A DNA stretch of 64,000 nucleotides, taken from Saccharofermentans sp. (lineage in GTDB: Bacteria > Bacillota > Clostridia > Saccharofermentanales > Saccharofermentanaceae). The notes beneath the pieces are model-generated. The model was not told where the DNA came from. It saw only the letters and a program-made list of their open reading frames with translations, and ran no database searches. The stretch covers positions 1-64,000 of the forward strand of contig JAKSRC010000002.1 of assembly GCA_024403855.1 (NCBI GenBank), given 5' to 3'. The position numbers were made by a program, and so were the translations under genes. Shown here piece by piece: positions 11,457-21,031 of this stretch; position 1 is the first letter of the stretch; each line of letters begins with the position of its first letter.

Positions 11457-13889
11457 ATGAAATCCATTCTCTATGCCTCCAGATCGCAGGAAATCACCGA
11501 TCGCGAAAGGACAAACTATGCCCTTTCAAGAAGGATTTGCGCTGAAGGCATAGTTCTTTTGGAAAATGACGGCTCTCTCCCTATAAAGTCTGATAATGTT
11601 GCTTTATATGGTGCCGGTGCAAGGCATACTGCTTTTGGTGGAACCGGTTCAGGAGAGAATAATCCAAGGTATTCAACAACACCGGAAGATGGCATTAAAG
11701 CAGCTTCCATTAAGATTACTACCGAAGACTGGCTTAATGAATATGATCTTCTTTATAAGAAGGCTTTCACGGATTATCGAATCAATCTGAAAAAGGGTCT
11801 TAAAAAGGTTCCTATCGCAGAGCAGATGGATTATACAGCCGATAATCCTTTCTATGCGCCAGCAGGCAGAATCCTTAAAGAAGATGAAACTGTTTTTTCT
11901 GATACCGCTATCTATGTTCTTACAAGACAATCTGGCGAAGGTGCAGACAGAAAAGATTGTCCCGGTGACTACTATGCTACCGAAGACGAGAAAGCTTTAA
12001 TGCTCTCAATTACAAAGCTTTATAAGCATTCTGTACTCGTTTTAAATGTAGGCGCAGTAATAGACCTTTCTTTCCTTGATGACATTAAATTTTCAGCAGT
12101 TGTTTTGCTTATGCAAGGCGGAATGGAGACTGGCAATGCGCTTGCCGATATCCTGACCGGAAAAGTTAATCCTTCAGGAAGATTAGCCGATACCTGGGGC
12201 TATTCTTATAACGACTACCCTTCTTCAGATACATTCTCAGAAAGAAATCCTGAAAAATATCAGGAAGATTATAAAGAAGGCATTTTCGTCGGCTATAGAT
12301 GGTTTGACAAAAAAGGAATTAAACCCAGATATCCTTTCGGATATGGATTAAGTTACACAACTTTTAGAACTGAATATGTTTCTGCCAACATTACCGGAAC
12401 AAATGTGGAAATTACCACATCTGTTACTAACACAGGCAAAGTTTCCGGCAGAGAAGTTGTAATGCTATATTTGTCTTGCCCTGAGAACAAACTCATACGA
12501 GAAGTCAAAAGTCTTGCCGCATTTGCAAAAACACCACTTCTTCATGAAGGTGCATCATGTGAGATTACACTTTCTTTTAACCTTACTGACTTTGCTGCTT
12601 TCGATGAGAACTCTCTTTCATTTATTCTCGAAAAAGGCGACTACTATATCTACCTCAATGCAGTTCCGGCAATAAAACTTCAGTTAGCTAGTGATGTTAT
12701 AACCGAGAAAGTAAATAGCATGATCACTCTTAATCGCAAGTTCGATTATCTTATTGATTTCAAAAGTGACCGATGCGACTTATCTCTACCCGTATTTGAA
12801 ATTAATGCATCAAGCATAAAGACACTTACGCATGACTATAGTATTCCTTCTATGGAGAAATCAGAAAAAATCGACGATATAGTATCGAAGCTTTCAATTA
12901 AGGAAATGGCAGATATTCTTGTCGGAAGATCTTACTTCGGCCCCTTCAGACACAGAGTAATCGGTGCAGTAGGTTTTACTTCTTCCCGCCTCTACAAAAA
13001 GGGAATTGATGGTATGGCTATGGCCGATGGTCCTCAGGGAATCAATCTTACAAAGATGTCGAATAAGCCAAAGAATATTTTCTTCCAGATTCCTACACTG
13101 CCTTCAGCTTTGAGAGATGTATATGCAATTTTGAAAATCTTATCTCCAAAGGCAAAGCCGACAGGCAAGAATCTATACTATCAGTTTTGCACATCATGGC
13201 CTTCAGAGACTCTTATCGCTCAGACATGGGATGTTGATCTCGTAAGGCAGCAAGGTGAAGCAATAGCAAAAGAAATGAAGGAATATGGCGTAGTTTTTCT
13301 TCTCGCCCCTGCTCTGAATATTCATCGTAATCCTTTGTGTGGAAGAAACTACGAATACTATTCTGAAGATCCGTTGCTTACAGGTCTCTTAGCAGCAGCT
13401 ATTGTAAAAGGCGTTCAGTCCGAATCGGGATGCTTTGCAACCTTGAAGCATTTTGCAGCAAATAACCTCGAAACAAAGCGTAATCTTTCATCTTCCAATG
13501 TAGATGAAAGAACTATGAGAGAAATCTATCTCAAAGGTTTTCGAATCGCTATTAGAGAATCAAACGCAAGAAGCGTAATGTGCAGTTATAACAAGCTTAA
13601 CGGCATATATACAGCATTAGACTACAACCTTCAGACAGGTATTTTGAGAAATGAATGGGGTTTTAGAGATATTGTCATGACGGACTGGTTTGCTACCGGC
13701 CACGATGAGAGTTTTGATGAACATGCCTGCAAAGCAGGAACAGATCTTATAATGCCGGGCACACCATTAATACGATCAAAGATCTTGAAAGCTTATAAGC
13801 GAGGCGAAATCAGCGCATCCGATATCGAAAGAAGTGCAAGGCGGATCATCAAGCTCGCACTGGAAAGCCACACAGCCGGAAATCAGTAA
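11457..13889 (+). CDS. Domain-permuted GH3 beta-glucosidase
   Basis: Glycoside hydrolase family 3 enzyme, expected to release glucose or a related sugar from beta-linked oligosaccharides. The domain order is swapped. The usual C-terminal alpha/beta sandwich comes first (about residues 1-290, with EGIVLLEND and the glycine-rich GGTGSGENNPR). Next is the fibronectin-III-like domain (about 300-410), and the TIM-barrel catalytic domain comes last (about 470-810). The barrel contains KHFAANN and the nucleophile Asp743 in VMTDWF. Permuted enzymes of this type are known from Ruminococcus albus and Butyrivibrio. No signal peptide is visible, so it is probably cytoplasmic. It starts 3 bases after tgt, an unrelated function, and overlaps the convergent gene by 7 bases. 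Confidence 0.92.
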   Translation: MKSILYASRSQEITDRERTNYALSRRICAEGIVLLENDGSLPIKSDNVALYGAGARHTAFGGTGSGENNPRYSTTPEDGIKAASIKITTEDWLNEYDLLYKKAFTDYRINLKKGLKKVPIAEQMDYTADNPFYAPAGRILKEDETVFSDTAIYVLTRQSGEGADRKDCPGDYYATEDEKALMLSITKLYKHSVLVLNVGAVIDLSFLDDIKFSAVVLLMQGGMETGNALADILTGKVNPSGRLADTWGYSYNDYPSSDTFSERNPEKYQEDYKEGIFVGYRWFDKKGIKPRYPFGYGLSYTTFRTEYVSANITGTNVEITTSVTNTGKVSGREVVMLYLSCPENKLIREVKSLAAFAKTPLLHEGASCEITLSFNLTDFAAFDENSLSFILEKGDYYIYLNAVPAIKLQLASDVITEKVNSMITLNRKFDYLIDFKSDRCDLSLPVFEINASSIKTLTHDYSIPSMEKSEKIDDIVSKLSIKEMADILVGRSYFGPFRHRVIGAVGFTSSRLYKKGIDGMAMADGPQGINLTKMSNKPKNIFFQIPTLPSALRDVYAILKILSPKAKPTGKNLYYQFCTSWPSETLIAQTWDVDLVRQQGEAIAKEMKEYGVVFLLAPALNIHRNPLCGRNYEYYSEDPLLTGLLAAAIVKGVQSESGCFATLKHFAANNLETKRNLSSSNVDERTMREIYLKGFRIAIRESNARSVMCSYNKLNGIYTALDYNLQTGILRNEWGFRDIVMTDWFATGHDESFDEHACKAGTDLIMPGTPLIRSKILKAYKRGEISASDIERSARRIIKLALESHTAGNQ

Positions 13890-14425
13890 TTAAGTCTTAG
13901 TGTAACTGCTGAGAGATTTCCACACTTTAACTGTGTCTGATCGGACACTCTTCTAACCATCATATTCATCCATTCGCTACAGTTTTCAGAAACAAGTGCA
14001 TCTGAAAGAATGCCTTCATCAGTTAAGAATCTATAGAACCTGGCAGTCGCACAAATAATCCTGTCATCTTGTGATAAACCAAAATATCCATTAGGCAATA
14101 CAGATATCTGTCCATCCTTGATTATCTTTGCTACTACACCACCACGTCTGAGACATTCAACACCATCCTTAAACACTCTCAGGACCAAATATTCTGAATC
14201 ACTATCAAGGCATTCATCAAATTCTTCAGAAAGACTGTCTATACTTTTAGTACCATCGTCACTATTAAGAAGTTCTGAAAAAAGGAGTGCCTGACTTTTA
14301 GGGGCATTCGCCATATCGCTTCCATAAAATATAGCAACAGTAAGATTCGGAACGAGTTTTAAAAATACCTCATCCTGATAATCCAAAGCATCTCCCCTGT
14401 GCTTGAATGTAAAATACTCGATCAT
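13883..14425 (-). CDS. Probable degenerate PP2C (pseudophosphatase)
   Basis: 180-residue protein with no firm family match. Its second half follows the layout of a PP2C C-terminus, but the metal-binding acids are gone. Where active enzymes read DRIIVCSDG, this has DRIICATAR (121-129), and where they read DN it has CGNLSAV (168-174). The first half lacks the RxNQED and DGMGG motifs. It starts within the stop codon of the active PP2C gene upstream (ATGA overlap), so the two are made together. I infer a non-catalytic partner or regulator of that phosphatase. An unrelated fold cannot be excluded without structure prediction. Confidence 0.6.
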   Translation of the reverse strand: MIEYFTFKHRGDALDYQDEVFLKLVPNLTVAIFYGSDMANAPKSQALLFSELLNSDDGTKSIDSLSEEFDECLDSDSEYLVLRVFKDGVECLRRGGVVAKIIKDGQISVLPNGYFGLSQDDRIICATARFYRFLTDEGILSDALVSENCSEWMNMMVRRVSDQTQLKCGNLSAVTLRLNY

Positions 14426-15318
14426 GCAATGCTCCTGGCCATCTTGATTACAATAGCTGAATAGTTATCCTGCCTTGGATTCTTAATAGCTCTGACACCA
14501 TACTTAATAGATCTTGCAATTCCTGATACATTCTGATCGAAATGAATATGATTTGCCAGTTGATTCATCGGTATACCATCAGTTACACCGTCAGAACATA
14601 CGATAATAATATCATTCTCAATAAGACGCATGGGCTTAGATGTTTTAAGGACACTACACTTGTGATTACCGATAAAATCAGTAAGGCCTTTCGCTCTTGA
14701 ATCCTTATAAGCATCAGAAGAATCAATTCCACCTTCAGAGCACTTCTTAATCATGACAGCTCCATAATTCTGTTTATAATTCAGAAGAGTTGCTCTGCCA
14801 TTTCGAATAAGGATTATATTACTGTCACCAAGACTATAGAAATTCATAAAGTCATCGAGAATATGAACCATAACAAGTGTCGCACCGGCACTAAGATGAT
14901 ATTCCTCATAAATGTGATCAGAAATATCAGAAATCAACTTCGCATTATCCGACGTAGCATCAAACTGCAATGGATAATTTGAGCGCAAAGTGTCTGTTAC
15001 ATATTTGGATACAACTTCACCATTAAGAAGACCACCCATACCATCAGAACAAGCGGCTATAAGACCTGATTTCTCAATGTTTTCGAGCGGAGATATATAA
15101 ACAGCGTCTTCCTGGTTGCCTCTTTTTCCACGTTCATAGAAATATGCAACTTCAGGTACAAGCTTTAATCTGTCTTTATGCTGCTTATTATAAGCGGATG
15201 TTTTAATCAACGAATAAATAGTTATCACTACAAAAGAAATAAAGGCAACAAGAAACAGCACAAGCGCAACACGAAGTGCAAAAAAAGTATCTTCGGGAAG
15301 TAGGCTGAAATCGTACAT
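14422..15318 (-). CDS. Membrane-anchored PP2C-type Ser/Thr phosphatase
   Basis: Metal-dependent protein phosphatase of the PPM/PP2C class (PrpC/Stp relatives), expected to reverse Hanks-type kinase phosphorylation. An N-terminal membrane segment (about 15-37) puts the catalytic domain in the cytoplasm. Motifs in order are RGNQED (66-71), SDGMGG (91-96), GDSNIILIRNG, VCSDGVTDGIP and RQDNYSAIV, which supply all the metal-binding acids. No partner kinase is next to it, unlike the common prpC-prkC pair. It overlaps the pseudo-PP2C gene by 4 bases. The membrane anchor and the catalytically dead neighbour are the unusual points. Confidence 0.85.
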   Translation of the reverse strand: MYDFSLLPEDTFFALRVALVLFLVAFISFVVITIYSLIKTSAYNKQHKDRLKLVPEVAYFYERGKRGNQEDAVYISPLENIEKSGLIAACSDGMGGLLNGEVVSKYVTDTLRSNYPLQFDATSDNAKLISDISDHIYEEYHLSAGATLVMVHILDDFMNFYSLGDSNIILIRNGRATLLNYKQNYGAVMIKKCSEGGIDSSDAYKDSRAKGLTDFIGNHKCSVLKTSKPMRLIENDIIIVCSDGVTDGIPMNQLANHIHFDQNVSGIARSIKYGVRAIKNPRQDNYSAIVIKMARSIA

Positions 15319-15395
15319 CTTAAAGTTCTATATCTATCCTTACGTTGGTTATTGATACTATTTTAACTCAACATCAGTAGATTTTAAGACTGTCT

Positions 15396-16244
15396 TTAAT
15401 TTGCAACGAATTTGTCAATCAGTTCACCTGCATGGAAAGCTAGAGCATACTGAATCCATGAGACTACAACAAACGAATACAAGAAAACGAATATTCCAAG
15501 AGTCAGATACGAAGCCGACATCAAAAGATAGAATGGAATTGCTATAAAAAACAGGAATACGACTATTCCGAGACCAAGACTTTTAAAAAAGCGCAGAAAA
15601 AGAAAAATCACCGCATTCTTATATATTTTAGAGAGCTTAAGATCTGTTGAGACTATAAGTACATAAACAAAGTTCTGTACCAGAATGAATGATACCAGAA
15701 GAATAATGAATACCATTCCAACTACCGTACCTATAGTAGTCTTTAGATTCATATAAAAGCTAATTGCTAATAAGATAATTGAAGAAACAATTATTCCCAA
15801 AACCATTGATACCAATGATTTACCGATATTCCCTTTAATTCCTGTCTTAAAACTGCCAAAAAGAGAAAAGGACGTTCCATTTCTCATATCCTTATAAACT
15901 CTAGCAAATCCTGCCTGAAAAGGGCCAACGCAAACGAGGAGTCCAGATGTTAGAACGGTTATAAAGAACGCAACCAAAAGAAATAAAAGCTGACTATTAA
16001 CTTCCAGATCTGCACCATTAGTACCAAGTTGAACAAGCTGATACCAGTCAAAAGCAGGAATCAATACGGGAAGGAAAAGAAATGCAAGAAGATAGCAGAT
16101 AGCAATTGCCGGTATGTTAAAAATAACAAACAAGGCATTAACACCCATCAATCTGACGAGATGAGACCATGCTGATGAAAAATATTGAACAATAGGACCA
16201 TGTGACTTAACAGATCCTTCTTTATCACCACTTCTATGAGTCAT
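15396..16244 (-). CDS. DUF624/YesL-like integral membrane protein
   Basis: 282-residue protein with about six membrane segments and a basic N-terminus. The pattern near residue 28 (SHLVRLMGVNALFVIFN) and the block GPFQAGFARVYKDM resemble the DUF624/YesL family. In other Bacillota such proteins often accompany sugar ABC transporters, but none is present here. The ATG follows the trmFO stop by a single base (TGATATG) and has no clear ribosome binding site, so translation may depend on coupling to trmFO. The role is unknown. Confidence 0.65.
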   Translation of the reverse strand: MTHRSGDKEGSVKSHGPIVQYFSSAWSHLVRLMGVNALFVIFNIPAIAICYLLAFLFLPVLIPAFDWYQLVQLGTNGADLEVNSQLLFLLVAFFITVLTSGLLVCVGPFQAGFARVYKDMRNGTSFSLFGSFKTGIKGNIGKSLVSMVLGIIVSSIILLAISFYMNLKTTIGTVVGMVFIILLVSFILVQNFVYVLIVSTDLKLSKIYKNAVIFLFLRFFKSLGLGIVVFLFFIAIPFYLLMSASYLTLGIFVFLYSFVVVSWIQYALAFHAGELIDKFVAN

Positions 16245-16245
16245 A

Positions 16246-17598
16246 TCAAACTGATGAAAGCTTTTTTACTGATTCTTCAAAAGGAATAAGATGCTCCAAA
16301 GCTCTGTCAGCAATTGCATTATTCTTATCCTTCTTACCTGTTTTACCCTTAAAACGACCTTCAATAGGACTTACGATACCAAAGTTCGCATTCATAGGCT
16401 GGAATTTCTTAATCGTAGGATCAGAAACATATAAAGCCATAGAACCGATTACAGTACAGCTATCAGGTTCATATTCAGGCTCAATTCCTAGAGCTCTTTG
16501 AGCAGCATAGAAACCAGCCATAAAACCGGAAGCAGTAGATTCAATATAACCTTCTACACCGGTAATCTGACCTGCAAAGAAAATATCAGGCTTTTCCCTT
16601 AAGCTATAGTGGGATGAAAGATACAAAGGAGAATTAAGGAAAGTATTCCTGTGCATTACGCCATATCTTGTATATTCAGCGTTCTCAAGACCGGGAATCA
16701 TTCCAAAGACACGCTTCTGCTCCGGCCACTTTAGTCTGGTCTGAAAACCTACAAGATTGTACATAGTCTTTGCTCTGTCATCCTGACGAAGCTGAAGATT
16801 AGCATAAGGCTCTTTACCAGTAGCAGGATCAATAAGACCTACTCCCTTCAAAGGTCCAAACCTCATTGTATCTACGCCTCTCTGAGCCATTACCTCAATA
16901 GGCATACAACCTTCGAAAACAATCTCTCTGTCAAAATTCTTAACTTCAGCCCTCTCGGCATTAACGAGTTCTTCTCTGAAAGCAAGATACTGCTCTTTAG
17001 TCATCGGACAATTGATGTAATCATCTCCGCCCTTACCGTATCTTGAAGCTCTGAAAGCTTTAGTCATATCAACAGAATCACCGGTTACGATTGGAGCAGC
17101 GCTGTCAAAGAAATGAAGACCTGATGTATCACCGGTAACCTTCAAAATATCTTCAAAAAGTTCACCTTCGGTAAGAGGTCCGGTAGCGACAATAACAATA
17201 CCTTCTTCAGGTATCTTTGTAACCTCACCTGAAATAACCTCAATTAAAGGATTATTCTTGATCGATTCAGTTATATAACCTGAAAACTCATCTCTATCTA
17301 CTGCAAGAGCACCACCAGCAGGGATCTGACTCTTGTCAGCTGCTTCCATAATAAGTGAACCCAAATGTCTGAGTTCTTCCTTAAGAAGACCAATGGCATT
17401 TTCTCTAGCTGCAGCTCTTAAAGAATTGCTGCATACAAGTTCTGCAAAATTCTGAGAATGATGAGCAGGGCTATACTTAACCGGCTTCATCTCATAAAGC
17501 TTTACATGAACACCAAGTCTGGCACAGATATTAGCGGCTTCAGAACCTGCAAGACCAGCTCCGATAATTGTAACTTCAGGATTATTCTTCATCGTCAT
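16246..17598 (-). CDS. trmFO: Folate/FAD-dependent tRNA (uracil-54) methyltransferase TrmFO
   Basis: Makes ribothymidine at position 54 of tRNAs using methylenetetrahydrofolate and FADH2, the Gram-positive alternative to SAM-dependent TrmA. FAD motif GAGLAGSEAAN lies near residue 13. The family blocks LYEMKP, ELVCSNSLR and VDRDEFSGYI follow, and VEGYIESTASGFMAG lies near the end. At 450 residues it is slightly longer than usual (about 435). It overlaps the 3' end of topA by 17 bases, or by 11 if the second ATG (17592) is used. The topA-trmFO order is conserved in many Bacillota. Confidence 0.96.
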   Translation of the reverse strand: MTMKNNPEVTIIGAGLAGSEAANICARLGVHVKLYEMKPVKYSPAHHSQNFAELVCSNSLRAAARENAIGLLKEELRHLGSLIMEAADKSQIPAGGALAVDRDEFSGYITESIKNNPLIEVISGEVTKIPEEGIVIVATGPLTEGELFEDILKVTGDTSGLHFFDSAAPIVTGDSVDMTKAFRASRYGKGGDDYINCPMTKEQYLAFREELVNAERAEVKNFDREIVFEGCMPIEVMAQRGVDTMRFGPLKGVGLIDPATGKEPYANLQLRQDDRAKTMYNLVGFQTRLKWPEQKRVFGMIPGLENAEYTRYGVMHRNTFLNSPLYLSSHYSLREKPDIFFAGQITGVEGYIESTASGFMAGFYAAQRALGIEPEYEPDSCTVIGSMALYVSDPTIKKFQPMNANFGIVSPIEGRFKGKTGKKDKNNAIADRALEHLIPFEESVKKLSSV

Positions 17599-19747
17599 TC
17601 TTCTTATCTTCTGATGATTTTTTGCTCTTTCTGATATTACTTACGCAATCCTTATTAGAGCATCTGGGATAAGCCTTCTTTCCGAAATGCTTCAAAACCA
17701 TAAAGCTTCCACAGTCAGGACAGAACTTACCGTCAATAGGAAGATCCCATGAGATAAAATCGCAGTTCGGATCAGAACCTTCCTTAGAACAGGTATAGAA
17801 AGTCTTATTTCTATACTTCTTGGATTTATGAACCATAAGAGGTGATGAGCATTTAGGGCAAACACCTTTTGCATAAACTACAATATTCTTTGTGTAGTTG
17901 CACTCAGGGAAGTTAGAGCAAGCAATGAACTTACCATATCGTCCTTCCTTGTATACAAGTTCAGCACCACACTGAGGGCAAGTCTCACCTGTCTTCTCAG
18001 GTTCAAATGTAATCTTATCAATTGATTCCTGAGCAGCCTTTATCTGAGTATTGAATTCAGGATAGAAGCCGTCTAATACATGCTCCCACTCTTCTTTGCC
18101 TTCTTCAACTTCATCGAGCTTTGTCTCCATATCAGCAGTAAATGAAAGGTCAACAATCTCGCTGAAGTTTTCGGAAAGCATATTTGTAACGATCTTTCCG
18201 AGATCAGTTATCTGCAAAAGTCTTCCGTTCTTCTCGATATACTTACGGTCGAGAATAGTGGAAATTGTTGGTGCATAAGTTGACGGTCTTCCGATACCGT
18301 ATTCTTCAAGAGCCTTGATAAGCGTAGCTTCTGTGTAATGCGGCGGCGGAGTTGTAAACTTCTGTAATGACTTAAGATTCAAAAGTTCAAGCTTCATACC
18401 ATCTTCAAGAGGCGGAATGACAGCCTTACCGTCTGTATCTTCAACCTTATTAGAATCCTCAGCAATGTCATCATACAAAGCAAGGAATCCCTTGAATGTA
18501 ATGGTCTCACCTGTTGCCTTAAAAATTCTGTTATTGCAAGAAGCCTGGCATGTAACTGTATCAAGCTTGCAGGATGCCATCTGAGTAGCAAGGAATCTGT
18601 CCCAAATAAGCTGATAGAGCTTATACTGGTCATTTGAAAGGGAACTTCTGATATCCCTTGGATCAAGGTCAAAATGCGTAGGTCTGATTGCTTCGTGAGC
18701 GTCCTGTGCAGAGTTCTTGTTCTTGTACTGTCTCCTGTAAGGTGAGCAGTATTCTTTTCCGAATCTCTTCATAATAAGGTCACCGGCAGCTGCTACTGCC
18801 TCATCAGAAATTCTTACAGAGTCAGTTCTGATGTAAGAAACCAAAGCAGTCTGACCGACACCTGCAATCTCTACACCTTCATAGAGCTGCTGAGCGATAG
18901 ACATTGTCTTCTTTGAAGAGAATCCTAATCTCTTGGAAGCTTCCTGCTGCAAAGTAGAAGTTGTAAAAGGAGGATAAGGATTACGTTCCTTCTTACCCTT
19001 CTTAACTGAATCTACAACGAAAGGACCAGATCCTACAGCATCAAGAACTTCCTGAGCATCTTCAAGGCATCTTAATTCTTCCTTCTTAACCTTACCTTCA
19101 GCGTCAACAGTGCCAAAGTAGCCAAGCATAAACTTATCTGTGCTCTTTCCAGGTGTTACAAGAGCCTTGATAAGCCAATATTCTTCCGGCTTGAATGCAT
19201 CAATCTCAGCATCACGATCCATAACGATCTTTGTAGCAACAGACTGAACTCTACCTGCTGAAAGACCTTTACGGATTTTCTTCCAGAGAAGCGGACTCAA
19301 TTCATAACCTACAAGTCTATCAAGAATTCTTCTTGCCTGCTGGGCATTAGCAAGATTCATATTAATGCTTCTTGGGCTCTTTATAGCTTCCTGAACAGCT
19401 GTCTTGGTAATCTCATTAAATGTAATTCTGCATCTTGAATCAGGATCAATCTTTAATACCTTTGCAAGATGCCATGCAATAGCTTCACCCTCGCGGTCAG
19501 GGTCGGTTGCGAGTAAAATCTCATCGCAATCTGCTGCGAGGAGCTTTAAATCTCTAACGACCTTCTCTTTACCCTTCATCGTGATGTATAAAGGCTTAAA
19601 ATTATTCTTAACATCAACACCGAGATTACCCGAAGGCAAATCTCTGATGTGGCCTAAAGAAGCTGAAATGATATAATCGCTACCAAGGTATCTTCCGATT
19701 GTCTTAGACTTGGCAGGAGACTCAACAATAACTAATTTCTTGCTCAT
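17582..19747 (-). CDS. topA: DNA topoisomerase I TopA
   Basis: Type IA topoisomerase that relaxes negative supercoils behind polymerases. The N-terminal TOPRIM domain begins KKLVIVESPAKSKTIG and has DPDREGEAIAWH. The catalytic Tyr305 is in SYIRTDSVRIS. Three C-terminal four-cysteine zinc ribbons follow: CPQCG..CSNFPEC, CPKCS..CSKEGSDPNC and CPDCG..CSNKDC. The 721-residue length is typical. The gene lies between dprA and trmFO, as in Bacillus and many Clostridia. A ribosome site (AGAGGG) precedes the ATG. A pure A+T inverted repeat lies in the 39-base gap after topA's start. Confidence 0.98.
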   Translation of the reverse strand: MSKKLVIVESPAKSKTIGRYLGSDYIISASLGHIRDLPSGNLGVDVKNNFKPLYITMKGKEKVVRDLKLLAADCDEILLATDPDREGEAIAWHLAKVLKIDPDSRCRITFNEITKTAVQEAIKSPRSINMNLANAQQARRILDRLVGYELSPLLWKKIRKGLSAGRVQSVATKIVMDRDAEIDAFKPEEYWLIKALVTPGKSTDKFMLGYFGTVDAEGKVKKEELRCLEDAQEVLDAVGSGPFVVDSVKKGKKERNPYPPFTTSTLQQEASKRLGFSSKKTMSIAQQLYEGVEIAGVGQTALVSYIRTDSVRISDEAVAAAGDLIMKRFGKEYCSPYRRQYKNKNSAQDAHEAIRPTHFDLDPRDIRSSLSNDQYKLYQLIWDRFLATQMASCKLDTVTCQASCNNRIFKATGETITFKGFLALYDDIAEDSNKVEDTDGKAVIPPLEDGMKLELLNLKSLQKFTTPPPHYTEATLIKALEEYGIGRPSTYAPTISTILDRKYIEKNGRLLQITDLGKIVTNMLSENFSEIVDLSFTADMETKLDEVEEGKEEWEHVLDGFYPEFNTQIKAAQESIDKITFEPEKTGETCPQCGAELVYKEGRYGKFIACSNFPECNYTKNIVVYAKGVCPKCSSPLMVHKSKKYRNKTFYTCSKEGSDPNCDFISWDLPIDGKFCPDCGSFMVLKHFGKKAYPRCSNKDCVSNIRKSKKSSEDKKNDDEE

Positions 19748-19786
19748 AGATATCCCTCTATATTTTTAATAAAAAATATATCATCA

Positions 19787-21031
19787 TTATACAAATGTCA
19801 ACGAATACTTACCCTTCTCCTGATAAACTGTCCCATTAAGTTCGAGTTCTGTCAACAGACTCGAAATTCGATAAAATGGCAGACTTATCAGTTTACAAAG
19901 ATCATCTGCACATAATGGTCTTAGAGAAAGAAAATCCTTAATCAACGTTTTCAAATTATCGTCAGAAAGCACTTCTGGTTTTATATTTGCCAGCTCTCTT
20001 AACATCTCAATGCTTATTTCTCCTGAGAACTCATCAGTCTCATTATCAAGGAATTTCATTTCGGCCTGGCATCCCATTCCCATATGTTTATACATCAATG
20101 CACCAGATACACTGTCAATTACGCTCTCAGATCCTAATAGGACATTTCCTCCATCCTCCAGTAATTTCAGACCTCCCATGGCATTTTCATAGTAGATATT
20201 ATTTGGCAGAACGAAAACTTCCTTGCCCTGGTTTGCAGCAAATGAAGCAGTATGCAAAGTTCCGGAACATGAACCAGCTTCCATAATCAGTGTGCAATCT
20301 GAAAGTCCGGCTATTAATCTGTTTCTTGATGGAAAATACTGTCGAAGTGGCTGCTGTCCTGGTGGCATTTCCGATACTATCAGTCCATTTGCCCATATGA
20401 GTTCGTAAATATCCCTATTACTTTGAGGATAGATATTATCAACACCACCCGCTAAAACAGCGATTGTTCCACCTTTTGTTTCGAAGGAAGATAAATGTGC
20501 CTGACGGTCTATTCCCGTTGCCATTCCCGAAACTATAGTAATACCCTTTTCGCCCAGTTCTTTGCATATTTTGTCAGTAGCATATTGAGCGTATTTGCTT
20601 GGAGATCTTGAGCCGACAACAGCAACTGAGCCATTAAGTGTCATATCATTTATCAGGTTGTAATTACCCCTGTAATAGAATACCTGTGGCATTCCAGACA
20701 GGACTTTCCAGTTATAAGGATAGTAACCATCAAGTACTGATACTACATTAATGTTATTTGCATGTGCTATCTGCAAATATTTATTGACTATACGATCAAT
20801 ATCCCCAAATGAATTCAGAAGTTTATCAATTCTTAAAACAGTATCTTTTCTAAGACCATAGTTTTTACTGACAATTCTTTTGAGATTATCTTTATCGTAG
20901 AGATCCCTATAGTTCTTGATTGCATGATTCTCAGTAAGATCATGTATATTTCGATAGGTCAGTTCAGTATTCAGCATTATTGCCGAATAGAAAAGATCAG
21001 CTCTTCTTAGCGAAATTGATTCCATTTTCAT
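19787..21031 (-). CDS. dprA: DNA processing protein DprA (Smf)
   Basis: Binds incoming single-stranded DNA in natural transformation and loads RecA. The central Rossmann-like domain has AVVGSRSPSKYAQ and VSGMATGIDRQAH. The C-terminal 80 residues look like the winged-helix domain of the family. At 414 residues it is a little longer than usual because of an N-terminal SAM-like helical region. The ATG overlaps the comM stop by one base (TAATG). Presence of both dprA and comM hints at transformation, but no other competence gene is in the window. Confidence 0.95.
   Translation of the reverse strand: MKMESISLRRADLFYSAIMLNTELTYRNIHDLTENHAIKNYRDLYDKDNLKRIVSKNYGLRKDTVLRIDKLLNSFGDIDRIVNKYLQIAHANNINVVSVLDGYYPYNWKVLSGMPQVFYYRGNYNLINDMTLNGSVAVVGSRSPSKYAQYATDKICKELGEKGITIVSGMATGIDRQAHLSSFETKGGTIAVLAGGVDNIYPQSNRDIYELIWANGLIVSEMPPGQQPLRQYFPSRNRLIAGLSDCTLIMEAGSCSGTLHTASFAANQGKEVFVLPNNIYYENAMGGLKLLEDGGNVLLGSESVIDSVSGALMYKHMGMGCQAEMKFLDNETDEFSGEISIEMLRELANIKPEVLSDDNLKTLIKDFLSLRPLCADDLCKLISLPFYRISSLLTELELNGTVYQEKGKYSLTFV

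Noticed and set aside
19748..19786. Pure A+T inverted repeat between dprA and topA as a terminator
   Set aside because: The stem TATATTTTT/AAAAATATA has no G-C pair, and the flanking genes look co-oriented and continuous, so termination is doubtful.
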